This document shows positions 63,837-64,000 of a stretch of DNA of 64,000 bases, in pieces. The position numbers were made by a program, and so were the translations under genes. The stretch comes from Acanthosepion lycidas (lineage: Eukaryota > Mollusca > Cephalopoda > Sepiida > Sepiidae). Under the pieces are notes generated by a model. That model saw only the letters and a program-made list of their open reading frames with translations. It had not been told where the DNA came from and made no database searches. Location: NCBI GenBank assembly GCA_963932145.1, contig OZ010600.1:49500877-49564876 (forward strand), in the 5' to 3' direction. Numbering within the stretch: the first letter of the stretch is position 1; the number at the start of each line of letters is the position of its first letter.

Positions 63837-64000
63837 TTCAAAAATCGTACGACTCATACAGCAATTGCCTTTAAAGGAGGGCCCTTTGCCGTGCTGATGT
63901 TGCTACATGCCTTACTTCTTGCCTATTTCACACTGCGAATTTTTTCTCAGTTCTATACTAAACATTAAATCTGTTGCGAAAAAAGAACTAAACAAAATGA
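63837..64000. other. no gene recognised
   Basis: Right edge of the window. If the Helitron-like end is real, this would be element interior of a different subtype. Confidence 0.3.

Overview
This 64 kb window is animal genomic DNA with no intact conserved protein-coding gene that I can recognise. I read it as a repeat-dense intergenic or intronic stretch of a coleoid cephalopod, probably an octopod. That reading rests on many long (TA)n, (CA/TG)n, (TCTA)n and (ATT)n arrays, decayed RTE and CR1/Jockey-like LINE 3' ends, tRNA-derived SINEs and several Tc1/mariner/pogo families. The species assignment is inference.

Layout. 0-0.7 kb: a GC-richer patch with a 54-bp tandem repeat. 1-2 kb and 11.3-12 kb: two copies of a Helitron-like element; a reversed 5' fragment lies at 30.6 kb and a reversed 3' end at 63.8 kb. 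3-4.2 kb: three copies of a repeat, two with a tRNA-Leu-like head. 6.6-7.6 kb: an internally deleted mariner with both terminal repeats. 7.7-11.2 kb: RTE, CR1-like and Tc1/mariner (DD37D/maT-like) remnants. 12-20 kb: SINEs, microsatellites and small DNA transposons. 20-27 kb: LINE remnants, MITEs and one 70-codon ORF with a signal-peptide-like start. 28-31 kb: a T-rich degenerate tandem array broken by other elements. 31.7-32.9 kb: a pogo-like element carrying an LTR-like insert. 34.4-35 kb: a Penelope-like element end with inverted arms and hammerhead-like motifs. 36-51 kb: AT microsatellites, an RTE reverse transcriptase with stops, SINE arrays and a second Penelope-like end. 52-56.7 kb: LINE remnants and two MITEs nested in one (TA)n array. 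57.1-59 kb, minus strand: a frameshifted copy of a conserved invertebrate RNase-H/hAT-like protein with a plausible 160-bp intron. 61-63 kb: Tc1/mariner and LINE ends.

The clearest coherent signal is a palindromic mariner-type MITE family with the end TTAGGTTGGTGCAAAAATAA. It has ten copies of 70-103 bp, nearly all bounded by TA. For several insertions the window also holds a related copy of the host repeat without the insert, so individual insertion events can be read directly. The elements do not form a pathway; the window is a layered record of transposition and decay. Coordinates of decayed elements are approximate to about 10-30 bases.
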